Assembly: GCF_007421925.1 (NCBI RefSeq)
Contig: NZ_QMDX01000001.1
Coordinates: 270,629-334,628, forward strand
Direction: 5' to 3'
Length of the DNA: 64,000 nt
DNA from: Haloglomus irregulare
GTDB taxonomy: Archaea; Halobacteriota; Halobacteria; Halobacteriales; Haloarculaceae
Made by a program: the position numbers and the translations under genes. Positions 37,101-44,971 of the stretch are shown piece by piece; position 1 is the first letter of the stretch; the number at the start of each line of letters is the position of its first letter. The notes under the pieces were generated by a model. That model searched no databases and was not told the origin of the DNA. It worked only from the letters and a program-made list of their open reading frames with translations.

Positions 37101-38006
37101 TCAGCGCAGGTCGCGCTCACGCTCCCAGGCCCGTAACAGGTCCGCCAGCGTCCGTAGCGTCGGGGTCGGCACGCCGAGATCGTCCCCCCGATCGACCGCG
37201 CTCCCGAGGATGGCGTCGACCTCCGTCCGCCGGTCGGCGAGCACGTCCTGCTGCATCGAGGAGGTGTTAGCGGCGGTGGCCTCGGCGACCCGCTCGACGG
37301 CCGCCGTCGCCTCGCCGTCCGAGAGGTCGACGCCCGACGCGCGGGCGACCCGGGCCACCTCGCGGGCGGCCCGGCGGGCGACGGCGTTGCCGGGGCCGGC
37401 CAGCAGCGCGCCGTTCTCGGCCCGCGCGAGCGCCGTCGGGGCGTTGATGCCGGCGTTGACGGCCAGCTTCTCCCACAGCCGCCGGGGCATGTCGGCCGCC
37501 ACGGTCGTCTCGATGCCGGCCTCGTCGAAGGCCGTGCCCACCCGGTCGGCCGCCGCCGAGGGGCCGCCTCGCCGTGCACCTATAACGGTTCTGCCCACGC
37601 CCGTACAGCGGACGACCCCCGGTTCGGGCGTCATCGCGCCATAGGTGCAGGTCCCGGCCAGCACCGCGGCGCCGATGTGCCCGGCCAGCGTCGTCTCGTT
37701 GTCGAGCCCGTTCGAGAGCGACAGCACGGTGTCGAGGTCGACGCCGGCCGCGGCGAGGTCGCGGGCCGCGGCCTCGGTGTCGAAGGCCTTCGTCGTCACC
37801 AGCGCACAGTCGAACCGCCCGCCCGGTACGTCGGTCCGTGCCGCCGGCCGGACGTGGCTCTCGACGGCCCCGTCGACGGCGAGCCCGGACTCCCGAACTG
37901 CCCCTACGTGCGGGTCGCGGCCGACGAGCGTCACCGCGTGCTCGCGAGCCAGCAGCCCCCCGAGGAGGCTCCCGAGCGACCCCGCACCTATGACGAGGAA
38001 CTCCAT
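37101..38006 (-). CDS. panE: 2-dehydropantoate 2-reductase
   Basis: A 301-residue NADPH-dependent ketopantoate reductase, giving pantoate for coenzyme A. The Rossmann motif is MEFLVIGAGSLGSLLGGLLA. The catalytic Lys lies in RRLWEKLAVNAGINAPTALA together with the conserved Asn and Ala segment, and the C-terminal helix domain has NTSSMQQDVLADRRTEVDAI, with the Ser-Met-x-x-D substrate site. With the phosphopantoate ligase at 54462-55211, two steps of archaeal CoA synthesis lie in this window, though not together. Confidence 0.9.
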   Translation of the reverse strand: MEFLVIGAGSLGSLLGGLLAREHAVTLVGRDPHVGAVRESGLAVDGAVESHVRPAARTDVPGGRFDCALVTTKAFDTEAAARDLAAAGVDLDTVLSLSNGLDNETTLAGHIGAAVLAGTCTYGAMTPEPGVVRCTGVGRTVIGARRGGPSAAADRVGTAFDEAGIETTVAADMPRRLWEKLAVNAGINAPTALARAENGALLAGPGNAVARRAAREVARVARASGVDLSDGEATAAVERVAEATAANTSSMQQDVLADRRTEVDAILGSAVDRGDDLGVPTPTLRTLADLLRAWERERDLR

Positions 38007-38075
38007 ACCGGCCGGTCGACGCTCGCGAGTATATGGGTGTCGTCGCGGGCGCGGTCACGAGCGCCCGCGACGGCC

Positions 38076-38375
38076 TCAGTCCTGCGCCCAGTAGTAGAGC
38101 TCCTCCTCCGGGGCGCCACAGGCCGGGCACTCCTCGGGCATCTCGTCGAGCCCCCCGATCTCGCCGCACTCCCAGCAACGCCAGTGGAGCTCCTTGTGGC
38201 CCGAGCGCGCACCTGCTTCGTGGTCGGTCGACATCGACGCCACGCCCTCGGCAGTGGCGACGTAGAAGCCGTGCTTGTCGAGCCCGCGGACCTGTCCGAG
38301 CTCGTTCCCGTCCGCGTCGTACACCGTCCGCCCGATGCTCACCTGTCGGTCGGCACTGGATCCGGGACTGGACAT
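38076..38375 (-). CDS. Rubredoxin-like zinc-ribbon protein (DUF7130-like)
   Basis: A 99-residue protein. The N-terminal part, VSIGRTVYDADGNELGQVRGLDKHGFYVA, is a PRC-barrel-like strand pattern. The C-terminal part carries a CWECGEI...CPACGAPEEELYYWAQD rubredoxin-type knuckle pair that would bind iron or zinc. I recall the family in haloarchaea as DUF7130, rubredoxin-like. An electron-transfer or DNA/protein-binding role is open. The ATG is at 38375. It is followed on the same strand by panE. Confidence 0.8.
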   Translation of the reverse strand: MSSPGSSADRQVSIGRTVYDADGNELGQVRGLDKHGFYVATAEGVASMSTDHEAGARSGHKELHWRCWECGEIGGLDEMPEECPACGAPEEELYYWAQD

Positions 38376-38457
38376 GGCCAGTGGTATGCTACGACGTAGC
38401 ACGGTATAAGTTCCCGGCGAGGGGTGGTAGTGGTCCGACGGCCGGGGGCCGGCCCGC

Positions 38458-38874
38458 TCAGTCCTCGATGGTCGTCTCCTCGAGGTCCTTCTCGCCGAGA
38501 TGGATCGCGGCGCCGTCCTGGGCCACCTTCTCGGCGAGGACGGCACATTTGACCCGCATCGGGTTGACATCGATACCCAGCAGCTCGAAGATATCGTCGC
38601 GGTCCATCTCCCGGATCTCCGCCAGGGTTCGCCCGTGGAGGTCCTGCGAGAGCATGCTGGCGGAGGCCTGCGAGATGGCACAGCCGTCCCCGACGAAGGA
38701 GACCTGCTCGATCGTCTCGTCGTCGTCCTGAAGCTTCACGTACATCTTGACGGTATCGCCGCACATCGGGTTCTCCCCGACGTGTTCGAAGGAAGCGTCC
38801 TCGATCTCCCCGTAGTTGCGGGGGTTCTTGTAGTGGTCGAGGATCTGCTGGCGATACATATCTCGGCCGCTCAT
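38458..38874 (-). CDS. sufU: SufU-type iron-sulfur cluster scaffold
   Basis: A 138-residue IscU/SufU homologue. It starts MYRQQILDHYKNPRNYG and has the three cluster-site cysteines in NPMCGDTV, GDGCAISQAS and RVKCAVLAEK. It has the insertion between the second and third Cys that typifies SufU over IscU. In Gram-positive bacteria SufU takes sulfur from SufS; here it may act as carrier or scaffold. A GCCTTTTGCG TATA-like element lies about 28 bp upstream of the ATG. The suf operon is not nearby. Confidence 0.9.
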   Translation of the reverse strand: MSGRDMYRQQILDHYKNPRNYGEIEDASFEHVGENPMCGDTVKMYVKLQDDDETIEQVSFVGDGCAISQASASMLSQDLHGRTLAEIREMDRDDIFELLGIDVNPMRVKCAVLAEKVAQDGAAIHLGEKDLEETTIED

Positions 38875-39106
38875 TGGTAGATGTACGTAGTTGTCTCCGG
38901 CGCAAAAGGCTTGGCTTCACCGCGACCACGCGGGTACGGGATTCCGGTTACGCCCCGGCCTCGCGTGGTGTCCGTCGGTCGGGCCCGGGGGGTCGTCGCC
39001 GTCACCGTCACCCGCCGGGTTGCGGGTCGCCGTCTGAACGGGCGGTCACCGCGAACGTCTCCCGTCTCGAACGGCTTATGTCGCTTCCGCCCGAACCTTC
39101 CCGGGA

Positions 39107-40441
39107 ATGAGCAGCCCAGAGCTCGATGTCGTCGAGTTCCTCCTCACCGCGGCCGTCTACACCGATAACCGGGACCTCGACGAGCGGGACCTGCCTCCAC
39201 GCTACCGGCGGGTCTTCTGGTCGGAGGGGGAGGTCGAGCGACCGCTGGCGACGACCGGCAACACCACCGCCGCCGCGACCGGTATCGACCGGCCGTGGGA
39301 GGCCGTCTCGGGACTGATGTTCACCGAGCGCGACGACTTCTCCGGCTCCATCGACCTGACCGACCGGGAGATGGCGCAGTCGTGGTACACCCAGCGCGTC
39401 GACGCCGACCGCATCCAGGGGAACCCGACCCTGGCATCGCACTTCGAGGCCGGGATGGATGGAGTCGACTACCAGTCCGCCCGGGAGACGAACCGCCCGG
39501 TCCACGCCGACCGGGTGTGGATCGATTCCCTGCTGGACGAGATGTTCGACGAGGACGACGAGGAGATGCTCGACCTCGTGGACGTGAAGGCCCCCGAAGA
39601 GGTCGAGATCACGATGGACGACCTCGTCCTCACGCAGGACCAGGAGGACGAGATCCACAAGGTCGTCAAGGCCATCGAACACCGGGACTACCTCGCGGAG
39701 ATCGGCCTTCGAGAGATCGGGAAGCTCCTGTTCGTCGGGCCGCCGGGGACCGGGAAGACGAGCGTCGCGCGGGCGCTGGCCCGGGAGCTCGACCTGCCGT
39801 TCGTCGAGGTGAAGCTCTCGATGATCACCAGCCAGTACCTCGGCGAGACCGCCAAGAACGTCGACAAGACGTTCGAGGTGGCGAAGCGACTCTCCCCGTG
39901 CATCCTCTTCATGGACGAGTTCGATTTCGTCGCGAAGACGCGCTCCTCCGACGAGCACGCCGCCATCAAGCGCGCGGTCAATACGCTGCTGAAGAGCATC
40001 GACGAGGTCTCGCTCATCCAGGACGACGTGCTCCTCATCGGCGCGACCAACCACCCCGACCAGCTCGACGCAGCCGCGTGGCGCCGGTTCGACGAGATCG
40101 TCAACTTCCCGAAGCCCGACGCGGGGATGCGCGCGGACATCCTCGATGTGGTCACTCGGCGGATGGAGATCGACGACTTCGACCCGCACGAGGTGGCCGA
40201 CCTCACGGAGGGCCTGACCGGCAGCGACCTCCGGCTCGTGATGCGGGAGGCCGTGCTGGACGCGCTGACCGAGGAGCGGACCACGCTCACGCAGGCCGAC
40301 CTCCGGCGGGCCGTCGAGGGGTTCGAGGAGCGGGACAACCTGAAGAACATGGACATGATCGACGGGGAGGGGAGCATGATCGCCGGCGACGGCGGCGAGA
40401 CGGGCGGCGGTCACGACCACGACCACGCACACGACGACTGA
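39107..40441 (+). CDS. AAA family ATPase with N-terminal acidic domain and His-rich tail
   Basis: A 444-residue AAA ATPase. Residues 1-180 form a unique domain: VEFLLTAAVYTDNRDLDERDLPPRYRRVFW, then an acidic stretch at 145-155. The ATPase has Walker A GPPGTGKTS at 211-219, Walker B ILFMDEFDFVAK, sensor 1 LLIGATNHPDQLDAAAWRRFD with its arginine finger, and sensor 2 GLTGSDLRLVMREAV. This is the Cdc48/proteasome-activator/FtsH clade. The C-terminus is GGGHDHDHAHDD, a natural metal-binding-like tail. One ring per protomer suggests a hexameric unfoldase or remodeller. No protease partner is adjacent. A GGCTTATG TATA element precedes the ATG by about 30 bp. Confidence 0.88.
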   Translation: MSSPELDVVEFLLTAAVYTDNRDLDERDLPPRYRRVFWSEGEVERPLATTGNTTAAATGIDRPWEAVSGLMFTERDDFSGSIDLTDREMAQSWYTQRVDADRIQGNPTLASHFEAGMDGVDYQSARETNRPVHADRVWIDSLLDEMFDEDDEEMLDLVDVKAPEEVEITMDDLVLTQDQEDEIHKVVKAIEHRDYLAEIGLREIGKLLFVGPPGTGKTSVARALARELDLPFVEVKLSMITSQYLGETAKNVDKTFEVAKRLSPCILFMDEFDFVAKTRSSDEHAAIKRAVNTLLKSIDEVSLIQDDVLLIGATNHPDQLDAAAWRRFDEIVNFPKPDAGMRADILDVVTRRMEIDDFDPHEVADLTEGLTGSDLRLVMREAVLDALTEERTTLTQADLRRAVEGFEERDNLKNMDMIDGEGSMIAGDGGETGGGHDHDHAHDD

Positions 40442-40512
40442 CGGCGGCGCCTCCACGTCGCGGCTTCGGGGAGCGTCGGAGTCAAGCCCCTCGCGCCCGT
40501 CAGTGGTGGTAG

Positions 40513-41334
40513 ATGGAGGTCACCCTGCTCGGCACCGGCGACACGACGGGCACGCCGACGCCGGACTGTTCGTGCGACACCTGCGAGGCGGCCCGCGAGC
40601 GCGGGGTAAAGCGGTCGCGCTTCTCCGTCCACGTCCACAACGAGCGGACCGACGAGTCCCTGCTCGTCGACGCCAGCCCGGACCTCCGCCACCAGTTCCT
40701 CGCCAACGACGTCCCGCTCCCCGACGAGGTGCTGATCAGCCACATCCACTTCGACCATCTCGACGGGCTGGGCAACGCCTACCGGCTCGTCTCGGACGTC
40801 CCGGTCCACGCCGCCGACGAGACGGACCCGGAGACCGGCGAGAGCGTCGTCGGGACGGTCGATCGGCGCTACGACTACCTCGACGCCGTGACCCCCGTCC
40901 CGCGGACGCCGTTCGAGCCGTTCGAGGCCTGCGGGCTGGAGCTGACCCTGGTCCCGGTCGACCACCCGCCACTGGTCTGCTACGGGCTCGCCATCGAGGA
41001 CCCGGAGACGGGCGCGAAGCTCTCGCTGTCCGGCGACACGAACTACGGGGTGCCCGAGGACTCGCGCGAGGCGCTCCGGGACCCGGACCTGCTGCTGGCC
41101 GACGGTATCGTCCCCGAACACCTCTGCGAGTACCACCCGCTCGGCGGGAACCACGAGGTCGACGGGGAGTTCATGACCTTCGGCACGAAGCACATGACCT
41201 TCGAGGGCGCCCGCCGCCTCGGCCGGGACCTCGACGCCGACGAGACCCGCGTCGTCCACGTCTCCCACTTCGTCCCCGCGGAGGAGGCGTTCGTCGAACC
41301 GCTGGCCGTCGACGGGGAGCGCTACGTGCTGTGA
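40513..41334 (+). CDS. PhnP-like metallo-beta-lactamase fold phosphodiesterase
   Basis: A 273-residue MBL-fold hydrolase. The zinc ligands are HIHFDHLDG, VDHPPLVCYG, GDTNYG and HVSHF. The early LGTGDTTGTPTPDCSCDTCEAARE contains a CxCxxC knuckle like the structural zinc site of PhnP, which hydrolyses phosphoribosyl cyclic phosphate. The closest known activity is therefore a cyclic phosphodiesterase, though no phn genes are near. The ATG at 40513 fits the conserved first strand. Confidence 0.83.
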   Translation: MEVTLLGTGDTTGTPTPDCSCDTCEAARERGVKRSRFSVHVHNERTDESLLVDASPDLRHQFLANDVPLPDEVLISHIHFDHLDGLGNAYRLVSDVPVHAADETDPETGESVVGTVDRRYDYLDAVTPVPRTPFEPFEACGLELTLVPVDHPPLVCYGLAIEDPETGAKLSLSGDTNYGVPEDSREALRDPDLLLADGIVPEHLCEYHPLGGNHEVDGEFMTFGTKHMTFEGARRLGRDLDADETRVVHVSHFVPAEEAFVEPLAVDGERYVL

Positions 41335-41965
41335 GGCCCCCGGCGGCCGGGAGTGTACGTGTCCTGCCGCCGGCCTCGGACTCTAACTCGCAGATCCCGA
41401 GAACAGGTCCGGAACTGAGACCGCAAAACAGCCGACTGACCGGGAAGATACGGGTTCAGCTCTATTGAAACCCTCGGAGTCTGATAGTACTGGTCCGCAG
41501 GATATAGGGGTATGCAGCAGCTCTCGCTCGGGGGCTCTCTTGGGGAACCAGCCGTCTGGGTCGGCGCGAATAATCACCGATACACGCTGTTGAGACGATC
41601 CACAACGGCAGCTGTACCACGAACAGGACGGCTGCCGCTGGGGCTGCAGAAGTCCTCTGGGCGGTCGCTCTTGTCATCACGACGTTCACTATTCCTCCCT
41701 TCGCTGATATGGCGCTCGCATGGCGGATGCCCGCCGTATTCGTGGCCCTCGAAGGCGGGAACAGACTTTCGGACAACGTGAGCGGCTGAGCATATGCCAG
41801 AGAGTGTTCCCGAGAACGCAGGGCTGAACACGCGCGGTATATCCGTTACTCCGATAGCGACGACTCCCTCAGGAGTCGTTCGGGCGAGTGACCGACTTAG
41901 AGCGTCCATTCATACGAGACCGTCTCTGACATATGCTCGTATCGGGTGGCCACTAGCTGTCCGGA
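41335..41965. other. Lower-GC gap with no supportable gene
   Basis: GC falls and codon-position bias disappears compared with the flanks. A CCGGCGGC/GCCGCCGG inverted repeat (41340-41347 and 41366-41373) lies just after the MBL gene. A reverse-strand frame at 41462-41776 contains one hydrophobic stretch (AAAVLFVVQLPLWIVSTACI) that could be a relic of a membrane protein, but its start is TTG and nothing confirms it. Confidence 0.4.
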
Positions 41966-42211
41966 TCAATCGATCATAGCTAGAACGGTAACTCCGACGA
42001 TCGCAGAGAGGGTCCAGAGGACGGGCAGTGGAATATTACTTACCACCCCGTACGACTGGATCAGAATCCCTAGTCCGCCTCCGAGGACGACGAAGACGGG
42101 AAGGGACGCTTTCACTCGTCGTGGGTTGTTCCACGCCGCAAAATCTGTCGAAAGGAGACGGGACCGGAGCTTGGCACGTATGTCGGACACGTTCCGTGTG
42201 TTGTGAGTCAT
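41966..42211 (-). CDS. Small two-helix membrane protein, orphan
   Basis: An 81-residue reading frame. After a basic head (VSDIRAKLRSRLLS...NNPRRVKAS) come two hydrophobic helices, LPVFVVLGGGLGILIQSYGV and LPVLWTLSAIVGVTVLAMI. A TATA-like GGTATAAGATTT lies about 25 bp upstream of the ATG. No family is recognised. Base composition is closer to the local low-GC island than to the core genome, which suggests horizontal origin. Confidence 0.5.
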   Translation of the reverse strand: MTHNTRNVSDIRAKLRSRLLSTDFAAWNNPRRVKASLPVFVVLGGGLGILIQSYGVVSNIPLPVLWTLSAIVGVTVLAMID

Positions 42212-42454
42212 CCTCGGTTAAATCTTATACCAGGCAAGACGGCGTCCGAAGCGGTCCTCCACATAGACCGCGAAGACGGCCTTACAACCCGCCATCGCGA
42301 CTGATTTCAGCTGTAGAAGTTGAGCGACTGGACACAGGTAGCGAACACAGCGATCTGGTCTGTTTCGGTCACCGTCTGACCCATCCGCCCGGGATCGATT
42401 CGTACTGATAACTACTGGTCAGTCCATCGGGTCTGGTGCTGCTCCTTGATCGGG

Positions 42455-42760
42455 CTACCAGACCAGCGCCGAACCGAGAAGCCCCGCAAAGGCCATCGTC
42501 TCGAACAGAGCAGTAGCGAGTAGCCAGCCGGGTGCTTGCTCCCCCCCACGATGTATCTCACCCTGCCGGGACGCGACTGCGATTCCGAGCATTACCAGGA
42601 ATCCACCGAGCGCAACCATACAGAGAGACAGGATCCACGCCTTACTGGAGGGGAGACTGATGACCGGCTCACCGGTGACACCCGAGTACTGAACCATCGT
42701 CACAACTCCGAGGACCGCTAACGAATAGGCCACGACCACTGCTCGGGTAGGTCGCTCCAT
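42455..42760 (-). CDS. Small three-helix membrane protein, orphan
   Basis: A 101-residue reading frame with three hydrophobic helices: AVVVAYSLAVLGVVTMVQY, ILSLCMVALGGFLVMLGIAV and LLATALFETMAFAGLLGSALV. Between helices two and three is a polar loop SRQGEIHRGGEQAP. An AT-rich element with TAGTATAC lies 25-30 bp upstream of the ATG. No family is recognised. Together with the gene at 41966 it makes the region look like a small accessory island of membrane proteins. Confidence 0.55.
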   Translation of the reverse strand: MERPTRAVVVAYSLAVLGVVTMVQYSGVTGEPVISLPSSKAWILSLCMVALGGFLVMLGIAVASRQGEIHRGGEQAPGWLLATALFETMAFAGLLGSALVW

Positions 42761-42966
42761 AGCTGAAGCCAGACGGGATGTATACTACTAGTTTTGCACT
42801 GACCGCTTCGCTGTCCGGCCCGTGACACCGCTGCTACGTTTGCGCCCTGTATGCAGCAGGACTCCTGAGGACCTATCACCGGTTCAGCGTTTCAACAGGA
42901 GTATAGCTTCCAATCGAGAGTGGATGCGCCGCGCGAGCGAAACGGGCGCGGGTCCATCGTCCGCAT

Positions 42967-43192
42967 ACCGCGCCGAAGGCGCGGTTTCACTGCTGCCGAG
43001 CGAGTGATGAGCCGGCCGAGGGCCGGCTCATCCGAGCGAGGCAGCAGCCTTTTTTCCGAACGTTTTTTGACAAGCGGTTCGCGCAGAGTGCCGTTCGGGA
43101 GAGCGAAGCTCTCCCGCAGCCTCTTGGAGAGCGGAGCTCTCCAACGGTCGGCGAATCCTCGATTCGCCTCGACAGCAGAATCTTCGATTCTG
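42967..43192. repeat. Array of six perfect hairpins with three-base loops
   Basis: Six adjacent perfect inverted repeats with 3-base loops: 42967-42985 (8-bp stem, GAA), 43007-43031 (11 bp, GAG; inside an outer 8-bp stem 42990-42997/43040-43047), 43096-43116 (9 bp, GAA), 43124-43144 (9 bp, GGA), 43150-43168 (8 bp, CTC) and 43176-43192 (7 bp, TTC). Every loop is closed by a C-G pair. On one strand or the other each reads C-GRR-G, where R is a purine: the first four on the + strand, the last two on the - strand. T6 tracts follow the second hairpin. Stems differ in sequence, so it is not a copied repeat. Confidence 0.85.
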
Positions 43193-43225
43193 AGGACGGC
43201 GAGGCCGGCACACAAGCGAACCCGC

Positions 43226-43243
43226 AGCGCAAAAAAGCTCGTC
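43226..43243 (-). terminator. Poly-T terminator after the dehydroquinate synthase gene
   Basis: On the reverse strand the stop codon is followed by GACGAGCTTTTTTGCG, a run of six T within 15 nt. Archaeal RNA polymerase ends transcription at such T tracts. The hairpin array lies immediately beyond it. Confidence 0.55.
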
Positions 43244-44419
43244 TTATTGCTCGATGATGCTCTCCTCGACGGCCTCGCCGAAGTGTCGTGCCACGGGTTC
43301 GTAGCAGACCAGCACCTCGTCGCCCGCCTGCAGGTCCGTCACGGCCTTCCGGCCCTCGCTGGTGGCGACCTTGATCGTCTCGGCGTTCTGGAGCAGCGTC
43401 TCGATGACGTCCGTCCCGCCGTCACCCTCGACCTCGGCCTGGACCCGGAACATCGGGCGTTTCTCGATCTTCGAACGGCCGACGATGGTCTCGCGGGTGT
43501 TGCCGGCGGTGTCGACGATCTGGACCTCGTCGCCGCTCCGGAGCTCCGAGAGGTAGTTCGTCTCGCCGCCGGCCGTCCGGACGTAGGCATGGACGGCGCC
43601 CGCGTTCACCCGGAACGGCCGGCTGGCCACGTACGGCGAGTCGGCGGTCTCGGCGTGGACGAAGAACAGCCCCCGGCTCATCGAGCCGACCAGCATCCCC
43701 TCGTCGTGCTCCATCAGCGAGCCGGTGTCGACGCAGACCCGGTCGGCGCTGCCGACCTCCTCGACCGCGGTGACCGTCGCCGTGACGAGGTCCAGCGACT
43801 CGCGGTCGGTGGCGTCGCGGGCGTCGACGGTCCGGCGGATCTCGTCGGGGTCGTCCGTATCGAGCAGGACGGCGTCAGCGCCGAGTTCGAGCGTCTCGAA
43901 CGCCGTGCGGGCCTCTTCGGCCGTCTGGACGCCCGCCACGAGGTCGGTCTCCTCGCCGATGCGGGCGATGAGGTTCTCCAGCGGGATGATCGACCAGTCC
44001 TCGCCCACGACGATGGTGTAGTCGGCGTCGCGGGCGGCCTCCTCCGCGAGTTCCTCGTAGCCCGGGCCCAGCACGCGGACGTACGAGCCGGCGGGACCCT
44101 CGGTCCGGCGGAGCGTCGTCAGGTCGGCGCTCCCCGAGAAGTCCGACGGCAGGTCGACCGTCCCATCGCCCTCACCGTGTTTCCCGACGATGACGGCGTC
44201 CGGTTCGGCCGCCTCCTCCTCGGCCTCGTCGATGACGTGGACGTCGTCGCCGGCGAAGGCGGCGACGTCGACCCGGCCGAGCTCCCGGACCTTCGCCACG
44301 TCCGCGCGGTCGACGAGGACCCAGTCGACGCCGGCCTCGAGGCCGGCAGTGATGCGGCGTTTGCGCTGCTCCCAGTCGCCGACCGTGTCGTCGGCCTTCA
44401 GCCAGACGGCGCGTGACAT
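43244..44419 (-). CDS. aroB': 3-dehydroquinate synthase II (archaeal alternative shikimate pathway)
   Basis: A 391-residue enzyme of the archaeal route to aromatic amino acids, in which 2-amino-3,7-dideoxy-D-threo-hept-6-ulosonate is converted to 3-dehydroquinate with NAD+. Family features are the start MSRAVWLKADD, VGEDWSIIPLENLIA, GADAVLLDTDDP, VCVDTGSLMEHDEGMLVGSMSRGLFFVHAE and FRVNAGAVHAYV, then ETNYLSELRSGDEV. It has nothing in common with bacterial AroB. A GGTTTAACC TATA-like element lies about 25 bp upstream. Both flanks are repeat-rich non-coding DNA. Confidence 0.93.
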   Translation of the reverse strand: MSRAVWLKADDTVGDWEQRKRRITAGLEAGVDWVLVDRADVAKVRELGRVDVAAFAGDDVHVIDEAEEEAAEPDAVIVGKHGEGDGTVDLPSDFSGSADLTTLRRTEGPAGSYVRVLGPGYEELAEEAARDADYTIVVGEDWSIIPLENLIARIGEETDLVAGVQTAEEARTAFETLELGADAVLLDTDDPDEIRRTVDARDATDRESLDLVTATVTAVEEVGSADRVCVDTGSLMEHDEGMLVGSMSRGLFFVHAETADSPYVASRPFRVNAGAVHAYVRTAGGETNYLSELRSGDEVQIVDTAGNTRETIVGRSKIEKRPMFRVQAEVEGDGGTDVIETLLQNAETIKVATSEGRKAVTDLQAGDEVLVCYEPVARHFGEAVEESIIEQ

Positions 44420-44971
44420 ATGTCGGCGGGTCGACTGGCGGCGGTTTAACCGTGGCGGAAGGTGCAGTGCCAGGGTCCTACATCTGATAGTGATCGATTC
44501 TCCACCGCCAGCGACGCCGGAACCGTGTAGCAAGCCCCCGGCCGGCCCCTTCCATTCCCGCCCCGATTCATTGCCTCGGCTGGGCGCGAACCGAGCCAGC
44601 ACGGTGTGTGCTCGTCCGCCCTTCGAGGTCGCGTCCACACCGTGCTGGCTCGGTGCGTGCGCTCTACCGTCCATCCCGCGTTCCTGGTGGAATCGAAGGG
44701 CGAGCGCTCTCGGCGAAGCACGCCGACGCAAGCACCGCAGCGACCGCAGGGAGCGAGGAGCGCAGCGAGGCGCGCGAGTCGAGAGCGCGAGGGCTTCGTA
44801 GATTGATCCGTTGTCACTGCCGTATATTCAATCGGGGCGCCCATCTGGCAGCTTGTTCCTCCAATACATATCGAAAACATCAAATTCCTACCTTATGGCC
44901 TCATCGTCCAAGTCATCGGCCGGGGCTGCCGGTTCCATCCTCCATTTCCCGTCCACCCCCGAAGGCGAGCC
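44420..44971. other. Long non-coding gap with inverted repeats
   Basis: No reading frame here resembles a protein; frames on both strands are Arg/Ser-rich shadows. From 44580 to 44790 it holds overlapping inverted repeats (listed separately). From 44820 the base composition becomes more AT-rich; ACCTTATGG near 44888 may be the promoter of the oxidoreductase at 44972. Confidence 0.5.
44590..44787. repeat. Interleaved inverted repeats, including a 19-bp perfect pair
   Basis: ACCGAGCCAGCACGGTGTG at 44590-44608 is perfectly inverted at 44636-44654, with a 27-bp spacer. CGCCCTTCGA at 44617-44626, inside that spacer, is inverted at 44693-44702 outside it, giving a pseudoknot-like order. CGCTCTCG at 44705-44712 is inverted at 44780-44787. 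Such nesting would give a compact RNA or cruciform if used. Confidence 0.75.

Noticed and set aside
41462-41776. Reverse-strand frame with one hydrophobic stretch
   Set aside because: TTG start, weak codon bias and no second helix or recognisable family; kept only as a possible relic in the gap description.
42967-43192. The hairpin array as a CRISPR or as a single rho-independent-like terminator
   Set aside because: Stems differ in sequence with no constant repeat or spacer, and six hairpins without a following T run each are far more than one terminator needs.
44420-44971. Arg/Ser-rich ORFs on both strands between the dehydroquinate synthase and the oxidoreductase
   Set aside because: They are created by the inverted repeats and have no TATA element, start context or recognisable family.
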